Shown here piece after piece: positions 44,569 to 52,411 of a DNA stretch of 64,000 nt. Both the position numbers and the translations under genes were made by a program. Origin of the DNA: Parvibaculum sp. (GTDB lineage Bacteria > Pseudomonadota > Alphaproteobacteria > Parvibaculales > Parvibaculaceae); contig JAHBYL010000006.1 in the NCBI GenBank assembly GCA_019635955.1, positions 1-64,000 on the forward strand, written 5' to 3'. Under the pieces are notes generated by a model. It was not told the origin of the DNA, did not search any database, and saw nothing but the letters and a program-made list of their open reading frames with translations. Each line of letters opens with the position of its first letter. Within the stretch, counting starts at the first letter, position 1.

Positions 44569-44987
44569 GCGTCCCGGTCCTTTATGGCGGTGAGGAAGGC
44601 GAGGAGAAGGGCAAGCGCGGGGGTTGCAGCAAGGTGGCCCACTTCATCGTCCCTCCCCACCCACCCAAACGGCGCATCACCCGGCCCGTCCGTCCCTACG
44701 CGCCACGAAAAGCCCGGCAACTCCCTCTCTATCAGGGAGATGGTGGCGTCGAGAGAGGCGGTGTAATTTGGAGATGAGCGCCGCATTGATTTTTCGACGG
44801 CTGCGATCTTCTCAGCGGCTGACAACGCGCGGTTGGTCATAGCCTTGGCGTTGGACTCATACCGTACATATGTCTGCGGGCTGACCCGCTTCCATACCAA
44901 GCGGTTGACTTCGCTGTTCTGCCCTTCGAGTTCCCGGACGCGGGATATGAGGGCATCAAGTTCGGCCATCCTGTCTCTCTCGGTCAC
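44565..44987 (-). CDS. Hypothetical protein, N-terminal coiled coil
   Basis: 140 residues. MAELDALISRVRELEGQNSE begins a short coiled coil; C-terminal ATPALALLLAFLTAIKDRD is hydrophobic. The start is the GTG at 44987, with GGAGGA 6 bases upstream and a GTGA overlap with the upstream stop. Family not recognised. Confidence 0.62.
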   Translation of the reverse strand: MTERDRMAELDALISRVRELEGQNSEVNRLVWKRVSPQTYVRYESNAKAMTNRALSAAEKIAAVEKSMRRSSPNYTASLDATISLIERELPGFSWRVGTDGPGDAPFGWVGRDDEVGHLAATPALALLLAFLTAIKDRDA

Positions 44988-45208
44988 AGCAAATCCTCCA
45001 TGCTGTCGCCTGTCCATTTACGCCTTCCGGCCTTCCAGTCGGCCACTATTTCGCAGGCTTTATCAAACACATTGTGGCAATCCCCCTCTGGCAGTGGCAG
45101 CCTGTCTATTACTGGCGGGCAACGAGGATCATCTGTTTCAATGATGATTTCATTACCGCTTATGTCCCACCAATAACGCGGAACCGCGCCCCGTTTTCTC
45201 TGTGCCAT
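44984..45208 (-). CDS. Small hypothetical protein ending GDSMEDLL
   Basis: 74 residues (RYWWDISGNEIIIETDDPRC). Its last residues, WTGDSMEDLL, resemble those of the adjacent gene (EMGDSMGDLL), and the DNA shares CATGCTGTCGCC. This suggests a local duplication or a shared C-terminal signal. Unknown function. Confidence 0.6.
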   Translation of the reverse strand: MAQRKRGAVPRYWWDISGNEIIIETDDPRCPPVIDRLPLPEGDCHNVFDKACEIVADWKAGRRKWTGDSMEDLL

Positions 45209-45216
45209 TGTTTCAC

Positions 45217-45513
45217 CTAAAGCAGGTCGCCCATGCTGTCGCCCATTTCGGAAATGATGGTGTCGAACAAGTGGGGCGGGAAGTAGATTGCGCCGGGAAT
45301 TTGGCTCATCCAGACCTTCGTAGGCTCCCACTTCTTCGCTTCGTGCCAGAACACCAGCCGCGCTCTGTCCTGCCCCTTATCCTCCCAATCCGCCCGCCAT
45401 CCCGGCGCTTCCGTCAGCGGCCCGTCATTGGCCGGGAGCGGCTTCGCTTCCAGACGCTCGATCTCAGCGCCTAGTGCGGCGTATTTTGCTTTCAGTTCTG
45501 ATAGGTTGGTCAT
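45217..45513 (-). CDS. Hypothetical protein ending GDSMGDLL
   Basis: 98 residues. N-terminal coiled coil (LSELKAKYAALGAEIERLEA), then a compact domain with PGWRADWEDKGQDRARLVFW and IYFPPHLFDTIISEMGDSM. Shares its C-terminal tag with the next gene. Unknown. Confidence 0.62.
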   Translation of the reverse strand: MTNLSELKAKYAALGAEIERLEAKPLPANDGPLTEAPGWRADWEDKGQDRARLVFWHEAKKWEPTKVWMSQIPGAIYFPPHLFDTIISEMGDSMGDLL

Positions 45514-45522
45514 TCCTGTCTC

Positions 45523-46491
45523 CTAAAAATTCGAACCAAAGCCAACCGCGCGGCCCGTGCTGCCGGACGAAAGCTTGTCGAACCGCATCGCGTCCATTCG
45601 CTGGAAAACCTCGTCTTCTGATTGCTCAAAACAGCGCACGGCAATAATGACCTCGCGAAGATGGGCCACGCTGTAGCCGTCTGTTTTCTGCACCCAGCGG
45701 GCCAGCGTCACTTCGTCAAGCGATGGTTCCTTGGCATTGAGATAGGCCCGGCGGGCGTCCGCGCTCGGCATATCCACCTTCATCACAGTGTCGAAGCGGG
45801 ATGGCCGGTCAACAAACCGACGGTCAAGCATCTCTGGATAATTCGTCGTGGCCACATGAACCACGTTCGCTATCTGCGTCTCGCCATCGAGAAGCGCAAG
45901 ATAGCCATGCTCTCCATAGCGTTGCACCAGCGTATCCAAATCCTCCATGACCGTAATCAGCGGGCGCGTCGGCTCGATACGACGGATCAGGGAAAGGCAG
46001 GCCGTTGCCAGATCGGGCTGCTCTACAAACACCACGATACCCTCATGCTGGCGCACGATTTCCTGCGTCATCTGCCAGATTGCGGAGGTCTTGCCCGAAC
46101 CGGGCGGGCCCCAAAGCAGCATACCGCGCTTGAACGTGAAGCCGCGATTGTCAAAGTTCTCCCGCAGATTCCAGAATTGCCGGAATTCAGCCATGAGCCG
46201 TTCCGTCGCGGTGTCGGGAAGCGAAAGAAGGTCATCGATATTGATCCGCATCTTCTCAACGAAAATGCCCTGCATACTGTGGTTGCAGCGATACACCCCG
46301 GCAGGCAGACGGTCCACAACCTCCGTCACCCCAAAATAAGCGTCCCCTTGCTGAGCCCAGCAGCGGGCCGCCATGACCGTCTTGGTCCAGTCCGTCGCGT
46401 CGGACACAGGAGGGCCCATCTCAACTCCTCGCGCGGGCCGATTGGCGGTACCAGTGCTGATCCGTTGTGCAAACTCTGCCGTACTGTTCAT
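45523..46491 (-). CDS. AAA+ ATPase, BCS1/CbbX-like core
   Basis: 322 residues. Walker A 128-135 (GPPGSGKT), Walker B 178-185 (ITVMEDLD), sensor 1 ATTN at 214-217, arginine-finger region RRFVDRPSRFD at 224-234. The 110-residue N-terminal domain has no recognised fold. BCS1-type AAA proteins remodel protein complexes, so this may be a phage chaperone, protease adaptor or replisome loader. The gene lies between a DUF6362 gene and small middle genes. Confidence 0.82.
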   Translation of the reverse strand: MNSTAEFAQRISTGTANRPARGVEMGPPVSDATDWTKTVMAARCWAQQGDAYFGVTEVVDRLPAGVYRCNHSMQGIFVEKMRINIDDLLSLPDTATERLMAEFRQFWNLRENFDNRGFTFKRGMLLWGPPGSGKTSAIWQMTQEIVRQHEGIVVFVEQPDLATACLSLIRRIEPTRPLITVMEDLDTLVQRYGEHGYLALLDGETQIANVVHVATTNYPEMLDRRFVDRPSRFDTVMKVDMPSADARRAYLNAKEPSLDEVTLARWVQKTDGYSVAHLREVIIAVRCFEQSEDEVFQRMDAMRFDKLSSGSTGRAVGFGSNF

Positions 46492-46520
46492 TCCTGTCTC
46501 TCCCTATGCGGTGCCCCGCC

Positions 46521-47069
46521 CTACTCCACGCCCCATCGCGACTTTAGCGCCGATGCGATATCCCGGAGCGCCTTCCGCTTGATGTCCCTGACCCCTTGGG
46601 CCGTCTTCACCCCTATGACGCGCCGCAAAACATGGGGCGGGCGTCCCTCTGCCGCGATGATGATGAAGCGCTGGAGCATGCGGGCGCGGCGATTTCCCTT
46701 TCCGTTAATGTATTTGAGCCAGCCCATGACGGTGAGCATCCTGTCGATCGCGGCCGGGTCGGCGCCTGCCTTCGTGATCTTTGGCGCGTCATAGGGCGCG
46801 ATGCCGCTCTGCATGCGTTCGTTCCATATGGCGGTCCATTCCTGGATCGGGGTGTGGGTATTGGCCGGCCATGAGGCACGGGACCCGGTTCGAAGCCAGC
46901 CCCTTTCCTTGTCGGGAAGGCTGTCCATCGTCCGGGCCGCCTCGGTCAGGAGGTACCATATCGCGTCCGTCAGGGCGGGCCTGTCCTTGCCGTCCTGTTC
47001 GGCGAGGAGGTAGCCGTGCCATATAGCGGCGCGGGTCTTCATCGCCTCTGTGGATGTGTGCTGGTTCAT
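46521..47069 (-). CDS. DUF6362-like phage protein
   Basis: 182 residues. EWTAIWNERMQSGIAPYDAP, then KITKAGADPAAIDRMLTVMG and GVKTAQGVRDIKRKALRDIA resemble the DUF6362 family of phage proteins, which have a helix-turn-helix-like end. Often located between replication and packaging genes; function unknown, DNA binding plausible. Confidence 0.68.
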   Translation of the reverse strand: MNQHTSTEAMKTRAAIWHGYLLAEQDGKDRPALTDAIWYLLTEAARTMDSLPDKERGWLRTGSRASWPANTHTPIQEWTAIWNERMQSGIAPYDAPKITKAGADPAAIDRMLTVMGWLKYINGKGNRRARMLQRFIIIAAEGRPPHVLRRVIGVKTAQGVRDIKRKALRDIASALKSRWGVE

Positions 47070-47266
47070 TCCGTAGCGCCCCTGCCTCTTGGTCCGAACA
47101 GCCGGGCCCCTATGGTTTCGAGAAACCGCCGTTCGATCTCGTCTTCGATCTCGTCGATCCTGACGGTCAGGACCCCTAGCCTGTGCCACGCGGCCGTCCT
47201 CATGGAACGAAGGCCTTCCTCGTCCTTTACCGGCTCGGCCTGGTGGCGGGAAAGGTAGGATTTCAA
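47066..47266 (-). CDS. Small hypothetical protein with TTG start
   Basis: 66 residues; starts at TTG 47266, overlapping the stop of a 14-codon frame as TTGA, and ends overlapping the DUF6362 gene. Helical (VRIDEIEDEIERRFLETIGA). Function unknown. Confidence 0.55.
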   Translation of the reverse strand: MKSYLSRHQAEPVKDEEGLRSMRTAAWHRLGVLTVRIDEIEDEIERRFLETIGARLFGPRGRGATE

Positions 47267-47307
47267 GCCGCCCTCCGGTGCCGGTTCAGGTAGGCCTGCG
47301 GGCTCAT
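47263..47307 (-). CDS. 14-residue mini-ORF (possible leader or coupling peptide)
   Basis: ATG at 47307 overlaps the helicase stop as ATGA and the TGA overlaps the next start as TTGA. The peptide MSPQAYLNRHRRAA resembles the start of the next protein (KSYLSRHQ). Because both junctions are exact overlaps it may serve to carry ribosomes to the TTG start rather than make a functional product. Confidence 0.4.
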   Translation of the reverse strand: MSPQAYLNRHRRAA

Positions 47308-48794
47308 GACGCGCCCCGCATCAGATCCTCCTGGCGCGTCTCGAATTCCGTACAAACGAAACGACCGCGCCCGATTTCGAAGTTCATCTCATAGAGCGAC
47401 GGGTAGCCCAGCTCTTCGAAGCGGGCCTTGAGGCAGCGGAACTCGGCTTTCGTCTGGCGCCGGCCGTCCTTGACGATCTCAGGCCGGAACATGCAGTAGC
47501 CCGCATCGACGCGGTCGTTCCAGAGCGCGGAGCCTGAGACCGCGTAGAGGTCAGGGGCCATCTTGCGAGCCTGCCATTCCGGTTTTGCCGGATGCGCGAT
47601 GATCTGGGTATGGATGTTGAGCCCGCGGCTCAGGTCCATGAAGTCATCCAGCGCATCGCCGATATAGCGCGCTTCCGTCGTGGTGCGCGGGTCGTAGTCG
47701 AGCCGGAGCTTGTTCCAAGGGTCGAGGAGAAGCGCCCTGCATCCATGCCGCTGAACGGCGACTTCCGCCGTGTTGAGTATCCACGATACGGTGGGGCGCT
47801 CTTTCGGGTGCTCGATGATCAGGAAATGCGCTTCCATCCACGCATCCGCCTCTTCGATCATCTTCTCGCCCATGTCCGATTCACGGCACCTCCAGTAGAA
47901 CTGGCGAATGTTCCTCCTGAAAAACGGCTTCACGCGCGTCTCGGCAGAGAAAACCGCGATCCTGATTCCGTATTGCCGGGCGATATTGAACCAGACCTGT
48001 TGCGCCATATGGCTCTTGCCGTGGCCCGGATATCCGGTGAAGACCGAAAGCATCGTGGGCGCGATCTTGAGTTTCCCTTCAAACTCCGGAAATCCGAGGT
48101 CCCATAGCTCAAGCGGTGCTGGTTCCGGGATTTGCGAAAGCGTGTAGACGCCCTCGACCGGCCAAGGCTTCGCGGCGGCGCCGATATAGCCGCGCAGCGC
48201 CTCGCCACCATACTGGGTCAGAAACTCGTTTGCGTCCTTCGTGCCTTCGGGCCAATCGACGAACCAAGTTTTCGCAGGGCCGAGAATGCGGACGACATCG
48301 CTGCGAAACGACCGGCCAGGCCCGTCATTGTCCGCCGCGATGATGTATCGGCCGGCGCGGGCAAGGCCATCCTCCATCGCGTCGATCAGCCAGCCATATT
48401 TCTTCGCCTCGGCAGGATCATCCATTTCCTCCGCGGTCGCACCGTTCGGTGTCGAGATCACGCTGTCCGGCGAGATGCCAGCCTCTACGAGCGCGCAGGC
48501 GTCGAACTCGCCTTCCGTGATGTAAACGGCAGAAAGATCACCCTGGGCGACCTGCCACCAGTTGTAGGCGAGCTGCTTTCCGCCCTTGGCCTGCTTGTAT
48601 CGCTTCCCGGCGAGCGAGCGGGCCTTGTAGTTGACCTGCTCCTCGTCCCGATCCAGATAACGGAACACGATTGCTTCATGGGTACCGTCATCGAATTGCG
48701 CCCTTCCACCGACGACGCGCATGGTCTCGAGCGTCTGTGCCGAAATCCCTCGCTTGCCTGCGAACTCGATTGCTGCCTTGGTCAACCCGGTCAC
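47304..48794 (-). CDS. TOPRIM-DnaB-type primase-helicase (zinc domain in separate frame)
   Basis: 496 residues. The N-terminal TOPRIM has E94 in YITEGEFDA and the DxD pair at 155/157 in AADNDGPGR. The RecA-like DnaB helicase has Walker A 253-261 (TGYPGHGKS) and Walker B 354-359 (ALLLDP), with IHTQIIAHPAKP afterwards. This is the T7 gp4 architecture, which primes and unwinds at the phage fork. The zinc-binding domain normally at the N-terminus lies in an overlapping ORF (48688-48993) in another frame. Start GTG 48794 has GAAGGGCGG upstream. Confidence 0.85.
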   Translation of the reverse strand: MTGLTKAAIEFAGKRGISAQTLETMRVVGGRAQFDDGTHEAIVFRYLDRDEEQVNYKARSLAGKRYKQAKGGKQLAYNWWQVAQGDLSAVYITEGEFDACALVEAGISPDSVISTPNGATAEEMDDPAEAKKYGWLIDAMEDGLARAGRYIIAADNDGPGRSFRSDVVRILGPAKTWFVDWPEGTKDANEFLTQYGGEALRGYIGAAAKPWPVEGVYTLSQIPEPAPLELWDLGFPEFEGKLKIAPTMLSVFTGYPGHGKSHMAQQVWFNIARQYGIRIAVFSAETRVKPFFRRNIRQFYWRCRESDMGEKMIEEADAWMEAHFLIIEHPKERPTVSWILNTAEVAVQRHGCRALLLDPWNKLRLDYDPRTTTEARYIGDALDDFMDLSRGLNIHTQIIAHPAKPEWQARKMAPDLYAVSGSALWNDRVDAGYCMFRPEIVKDGRRQTKAEFRCLKARFEELGYPSLYEMNFEIGRGRFVCTEFETRQEDLMRGAS

Positions 48795-48993
48795 GGTATC
48801 CGCCCTTCCATCCGCAAGTTCCGCGGTGGCAAATCCACCGCACGCCGTCCGCCTCGATCTTCACCGCAAGGGATTTTTCCTTCCCCTTGCCGCCTTCGCA
48901 TTTCGGGCAAAGCACCCGCTGCTCGCCGCGCCTGTCCGCGATCTTGACCCCCTCGGCGCGAAGACGGTCAATTCCACGTTGCTCGTGATCCAC
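48688..48993 (-). CDS. Primase zinc-binding domain, out-of-frame with helicase
   Basis: 101 residues. VLCPKCEGGKGKEKSLAVKI, then VRWICHRGTCGWKGG shows C-x2-C and C-x4-C as in primase zinc fingers. After GWKGG the frame no longer looks conserved (RDRVDQGSNRVRRQ), while the other frame continues with GLTKAAIEFAGKRGIS, the expected TOPRIM start. So this is either a separate zinc protein or the first half of a frameshifted primase-helicase. GTG 48993 has GAGGAG upstream. Confidence 0.7.
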   Translation of the reverse strand: MDHEQRGIDRLRAEGVKIADRRGEQRVLCPKCEGGKGKEKSLAVKIEADGVRWICHRGTCGWKGGYRDRVDQGSNRVRRQARDFGTDARDHARRRWKGAIR

Positions 48994-49693
48994 GCTCCTC
49001 GCGCTCCTGCTGCAGGTGACGGTTGTTCTCGCGCTTGAGCCAGTTGCTCACCGGGAAAAACCACTTGCCGTCCTTCGGCTGGTTGTCGGCGTAGTAGGCG
49101 TCAGCCGCCTCGAGCTCGGCGCGAATATCCGGGATCGCGGAATAGGAACTTCGCCACCGCTCGAAATCCGCAAAGGTCAGCCGGATGACTTTCCCGACGA
49201 AAGCCATCTGTCTCGGCTCGCCAGAGCCGCCCCCTGATAGGTTTTCTGACTCGGAGAAGAGTTCCTTATCTGGCTTCTGGCTTCTGGCTTCTGGTATGGC
49301 ATTGCGTTCGCATTGCGCTGGCAATGCATCCGCATCGCGAGTGCCATTGTTTTTGTTCGGTTTTTCGTCCCACCGTTTTTTGGCTGCGTTTTTTGCCGTT
49401 GTTGATTTGGAATTTCGAAAACTGCATTCCTTGCCCACCCGCTCGTTCCACAGCGTGCCTTCGGAGCGGATGATCTTGCCCTCCGAGACAAGCGTCGAAA
49501 GCGCCTTGCGGAACTGCGTCAGGCTCGCGCCGCAGAGCCTCGATAGCCGCGCGTCGTCCTCCGGTATCGGCTCCCCGTGCTCATACATCGTCGCGATGAG
49601 AGTGATATAGACGCCCGTCTCAGCGGCACTCATGCCGCGCGTTCCGGCAAGCCAGTCGGACGGAAAAAATCGAAACCACGGCATGTCACCCAT
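48968..49693 (-). CDS. DUF1376 replication protein
   Basis: 241 residues. MPWFRFFPSDWLAGTRGMSA, then ETGVYITLIATMYEHGEPIP is the DUF1376 winged-helix signature found in phage replication initiators, followed by a Lys/Asn-rich linker (KNAAKKRWDEKPNKNNG) and a DnaT/replisome-loader-like end (NQPKDGKWFFPVSNWLKREN). It would mark the phage origin or load the helicase encoded next. ATG 49693 preferred; ATG 49684 possible. Confidence 0.8.
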   Translation of the reverse strand: MGDMPWFRFFPSDWLAGTRGMSAAETGVYITLIATMYEHGEPIPEDDARLSRLCGASLTQFRKALSTLVSEGKIIRSEGTLWNERVGKECSFRNSKSTTAKNAAKKRWDEKPNKNNGTRDADALPAQCERNAIPEARSQKPDKELFSESENLSGGGSGEPRQMAFVGKVIRLTFADFERWRSSYSAIPDIRAELEAADAYYADNQPKDGKWFFPVSNWLKRENNRHLQQEREERGSRATWN

Positions 49694-49883
49694 GATTTTT
49701 GGCCCCCATATCTTTGAGAATTCCGTCAACAACGTCTCCGATCATGCGTCCGCTGCCCTTTTCGGTGCCGACAAACGCCTTGCGCCAGGCTTCGAATGCC
49801 GCGTCAGCGTTGCTCTTCGCCTCGACATAAGCCGCCCAGAGGCGCTCTTGCTCGTCGACGTTCGTCACGTTTCCGGCCGTCAT
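49686..49883 (-). CDS. Small hypothetical protein
   Basis: 65 residues, helical (DEQERLWAAYVEAKSNADAA, FEAWRKAFVG). Overlaps both neighbours, including ATGA with the regulator upstream. Unknown. Confidence 0.6.
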   Translation of the reverse strand: MTAGNVTNVDEQERLWAAYVEAKSNADAAFEAWRKAFVGTEKGSGRMIGDVVDGILKDMGAKNHG

Positions 49884-50572
49884 TCGTACCTCGCGAAATC
49901 GATGGCTGAATGCTTCGGGCGGCGTTCCGGGGCATAGGCTGTCCGCATGGCGCGCATGTGGCCCTCGCAGTAGGTCTGGCCCGCCAAGCGTTCGTTCGTA
50001 CAGAAATGGAAATCGGGCTCAGTCGGGTTACCGATGGGCCAGCCGCATTGGCGCGGGTGCCGATCGACAAGCGCATGAGGCAGTCCCTTCACCATCGCGA
50101 AGGTCATGGACTGAACAACACAGGTTTCCCGGACCGGCGCGGGCTCGGCCTTCGGGCCCTTGTCCTGCGCAAAGCCCTGCCCGCGATACTCCGCCTTGAG
50201 CCGGTTGCGGGCATCCTTTCGAGACGGGAGCCCGAGCTCCTTCGCCTTCATGCTGATGGCGCTTGCGGACTTGAAGCCGAGCTCCGCAGCGATGACTTCG
50301 GTCTTCGCGCCATCGGCCCACATCTTGCGCAAGGTCGCGATCCGGTCGCCGGTCCATGCTGTCTTGGCATTCCGCGGCGGCTTCTCCGGGCGTGTCGCTC
50401 CCTTCATCGGCCGCACGCCGGCAACGGAGTTGACCGGCAGGCCGAGAGCGCGCCGCCTGGATATGACGGAGTTGCGCGATATGCCCATCGCAGCGGCGAT
50501 CTGGCTATCCGTTTTCCCCGCAGCATGGAGGGCAGTGAAGCGTTCGATGGCCGATGCGTTCCAGAATTTCAT
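49880..50572 (-). CDS. GcrA-family transcription regulator with two DNA-binding modules
   Basis: 230 residues. Two similar helix-turn-helix modules: W4-L45 (FTALHAAGKTDSQIAAAMGI, SRNSVISRRRALGLP) and W73-L116 (AWTGDRIATLRKMWADGAKT, FKSASAISMKAKELGLP). The C-terminal QCGWPIGNPTEPDFHFCTNE and GQTYCEGHMRAMR is the GcrA C-terminal signature that contacts sigma70. GcrA is the alphaproteobacterial cell-cycle activator that acts at GANTC-methylated promoters. A phage copy could redirect host transcription to phage genes. Position inside the replication module fits middle-gene control. Confidence 0.82.
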   Translation of the reverse strand: MKFWNASAIERFTALHAAGKTDSQIAAAMGISRNSVISRRRALGLPVNSVAGVRPMKGATRPEKPPRNAKTAWTGDRIATLRKMWADGAKTEVIAAELGFKSASAISMKAKELGLPSRKDARNRLKAEYRGQGFAQDKGPKAEPAPVRETCVVQSMTFAMVKGLPHALVDRHPRQCGWPIGNPTEPDFHFCTNERLAGQTYCEGHMRAMRTAYAPERRPKHSAIDFARYE

Positions 50573-51120
50573 GCCGTCCCTCCGGTCAGCAGCGGGCCTG
50601 CCGTATTGGCGGCATAGGTCTTGTTCATGACGATCCGCGCGTAGTGGAGCGTTGCGAGCGCATCGGCTTCGTCGTCGTTCTCAGGCTGCCAGCCGAATTC
50701 CTCGCACTTCGCAATGATGCGGGCCTTCATCCAGGCCCTGCGCCTCTCCTTCGGCACTTCCTTCGGTGCACGCGTCACGCCGATGAAATGCTTCCGCACG
50801 GTCTGCATGTCCGTTTCCTCGATCATGATTTCGAGGTCGCGAGCCACCATTTCGGCAATCGTGCCGAGGGAATAGAGCTTGCGGAGGGTTTCGATCTGCG
50901 TCTGTGCCGGCAGGATCGGCGTCTCGTAGACGATGAATTCGACGCCGTGGCGCTGAATGAGCGAGCGCAGCCATTTGTCGAAGGCGGCTCCGAAATGCCC
51001 GTAGTCGCGGCCCGTCTTGGGCAGCCGAAAGCAGCCCGCAACCGGCGCCGTCCCGGTATCGAGATGGTCGCCGATCGCGTAGCCGGAATTCGTCGCAAGA
51101 TCGAGGGCCGCGATGATCAT
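50569..51120 (-). CDS. RuvC-like Holliday junction resolvase
   Basis: 183 residues. RNase-H fold with the acidic centres D7 in IIAALDLATNSGYA, E66 in FIVYETPIL, and D150/D153 in ENDDEADALATL; also PKERRRAWMKARIIAKCEEF. Such phage resolvases remove branched DNA before packaging. It overlaps the GcrA-like gene as ATGA, in the replication cluster. Confidence 0.85.
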   Translation of the reverse strand: MIIAALDLATNSGYAIGDHLDTGTAPVAGCFRLPKTGRDYGHFGAAFDKWLRSLIQRHGVEFIVYETPILPAQTQIETLRKLYSLGTIAEMVARDLEIMIEETDMQTVRKHFIGVTRAPKEVPKERRRAWMKARIIAKCEEFGWQPENDDEADALATLHYARIVMNKTYAANTAGPLLTGGTA

Positions 51121-51125
51121 GGGGC

Positions 51126-51536
51126 TCAGGCGGCCTCTTCGAGCGCGGAGACGAAATCGAGCATTTCGCCTGCCTTCAGGTAACGGAACAGCTCGCGCAG
51201 GTTGTCCTGCACCCGCTCGCTGTCTTCGTCGTCCATGTGCGACTTCGCGAGCTGCTCGCGCTCGTAGAGCTTGAACATCAGGTCGATGTCCTTGCTGTCG
51301 ATGTCGGTGTCGGCCTTGAGGTTGCGCTTCAGCGTCTTGATCTGATCCTTCACGTCGGACAGGTGCTGTTCTTCCAGCGCTTCCTTCTTGCGGCGGAGCT
51401 TGAAGAGTTCCTCGAACCCTTCCTGAATGCGCGCCTGACGGGCCTGAACATTCGCCAGGACGGGCCGCTCTTCATCGATCGGCTTGCCGTCGGTGCCCAT
51501 TGCTTCGCCCTCTTCGGGCTTCATCTTCCTTGCCAT
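51126..51536 (-). CDS. Coiled-coil hypothetical protein
   Basis: 136 residues. KLRRKKEALEEQHLSDVKDQ, IKTLKRNLKADTDIDSKDID and MFKLYEREQ form a helical coiled coil of a type common in alphaphage replication modules; it faintly resembles GapR/DUF2312 architecture. DNA binding is possible but not shown. Confidence 0.65.
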   Translation of the reverse strand: MARKMKPEEGEAMGTDGKPIDEERPVLANVQARQARIQEGFEELFKLRRKKEALEEQHLSDVKDQIKTLKRNLKADTDIDSKDIDLMFKLYEREQLAKSHMDDEDSERVQDNLRELFRYLKAGEMLDFVSALEEAA

Positions 51537-51562
51537 CGTCTTCTCCTCGGGGGTTGGCCGCG

Positions 51563-51873
51563 TCAGGCGGCGGGTTTCAGGTCACGCAGAACTGGTTCGA
51601 TCAGGCAGATGCCGAAGGGCTGCATGCGGCCGCGATGGTCCCGCTTGGTTTCAATCCAGCGGCAGTTTTCCAGCACCCGAAGTCGGTCAAAGATACGTGC
51701 GCGGTTCATGCCGCTGGATGCCTCAAGATCGGTGTAGGCCGGCGCTGTTCCATAGAGGTCGAAATGCTCGCAATCGCCTGGTAGAGCCGAAGCTGCTGGC
51801 GTGTTTGCAGGCTGTAGCGGCCGCGGAGGCCAAGCGGCGTGACTTCGATGGTGCGTTCGGCAAGGGCGGTCAT
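51563..51873 (-). pseudogene. Frameshifted winged-helix protein gene
   Basis: Start ATG 51873 reads MTALAERTIEVTPLGLRGRY and RLYQAI, but a frameshift near 51770 diverts it to an early stop. The other frame continues as FDLYGTAPAYTDLEASSGMN and RIFDRLRVLENCRW, a normal winged helix. Restoring one missing C (GATTG_CGAG to GATTGCCGAG) gives RLYQAIAEHFDLYG and a continuous protein of about 103 residues ending at 51563. It is either a real inactivation or a base-calling error. Confidence 0.72.
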
Positions 51874-52121
51874 GCGCGCTTCCTTTTCGGTTCAATGCAG
51901 ACAAGCTCAATCTCGTAGCCAAACAAGCGAAAGAACTTGTCGATGTCCGCAAGGGCGTGGCCGTAGTTCGTCGCAATTTTCGATGCCCGGCTCTCGTCTC
52001 CGAATATCTCCCGGCTTACCGTCGTGATCGTGGTCTCGTGCTCGCGCGGAATGGTGTAAAGCGCGTCGGTGAGCCAGTGACCCGTGCGGCGGTGCCCCTT
52101 CAATGGCCGTGGTGCTTTCAC
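51870..52121 (-). CDS. Small hypothetical protein
   Basis: 83 residues (MKAPRPLKGHRRTGHWLTDA, HETTITTVSREIFGDESRAS, FFRLFGYEIELVCIEPKRKR). Start GTG 52121 has GAGGGGG 6 bases upstream. Ends overlapping the frameshifted gene as ATGA. Unknown; possibly DNA-binding. Confidence 0.65.
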   Translation of the reverse strand: MKAPRPLKGHRRTGHWLTDALYTIPREHETTITTVSREIFGDESRASKIATNYGHALADIDKFFRLFGYEIELVCIEPKRKRA

Positions 52122-52132
52122 TTGTCGCCCCC

Positions 52133-52411
52133 TCAATCGTTCAGTCGCGGGTCCGCTTCGGCGGATCGATCCGTTGCGCGAGCCGCACCAGCGCATTCGC
52201 CATCCACGCCCTCGCGGCGGCGGCGGCGCTCCTCAATAGCTGCATGGGTTTCCTCGTTGAGAGAGGCGGCCTTGTCGTCCAGCGCCTCGCAGGTTTCGTT
52301 GTAGAGCGCGCGAACCGCGTCAGCGATGTAGGCCGCGATAAACTCAAGCGCCGTCGCCTCGCGTTCAGAAAGCGGAGTGACTTCAATCGTGCGTTCGGCG
52401 ACGGCGGTCAT
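52133..52411 (-). CDS. Chimeric small protein (shared N-terminus, duplicated C-terminus)
   Basis: 92 residues. N-terminus MTAVAERTIEVTPLSERE matches that of the frameshifted gene at 51873 (MTALAERTIEVTPL). The C-terminal about 60 residues (DAVRALYNETCEALDDKAAS, EETHAAIEERRRR) nearly repeat those of the gene at 52811-53224. It looks like a fusion made by local recombination. ATGA overlap with the next gene upstream. Confidence 0.65.
   Translation of the reverse strand: MTAVAERTIEVTPLSEREATALEFIAAYIADAVRALYNETCEALDDKAASLNEETHAAIEERRRRREGVDGECAGAARATDRSAEADPRLND
52153..52327. repeat. Direct repeat copy A (175 bp)
   Basis: About 175 bp, starting CCGCTTCGGCGGATCGATCC and ending GCGTCAGCGAT, repeated at 52828-53002 with only scattered differences and no length change. 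Confidence 0.9.

Noticed and set aside
50660-51183. Plus-strand frame opposite the RuvC-like gene
   Set aside because: The minus frame carries the RuvC acidic residues; the plus frame is Arg/His-rich without motifs.
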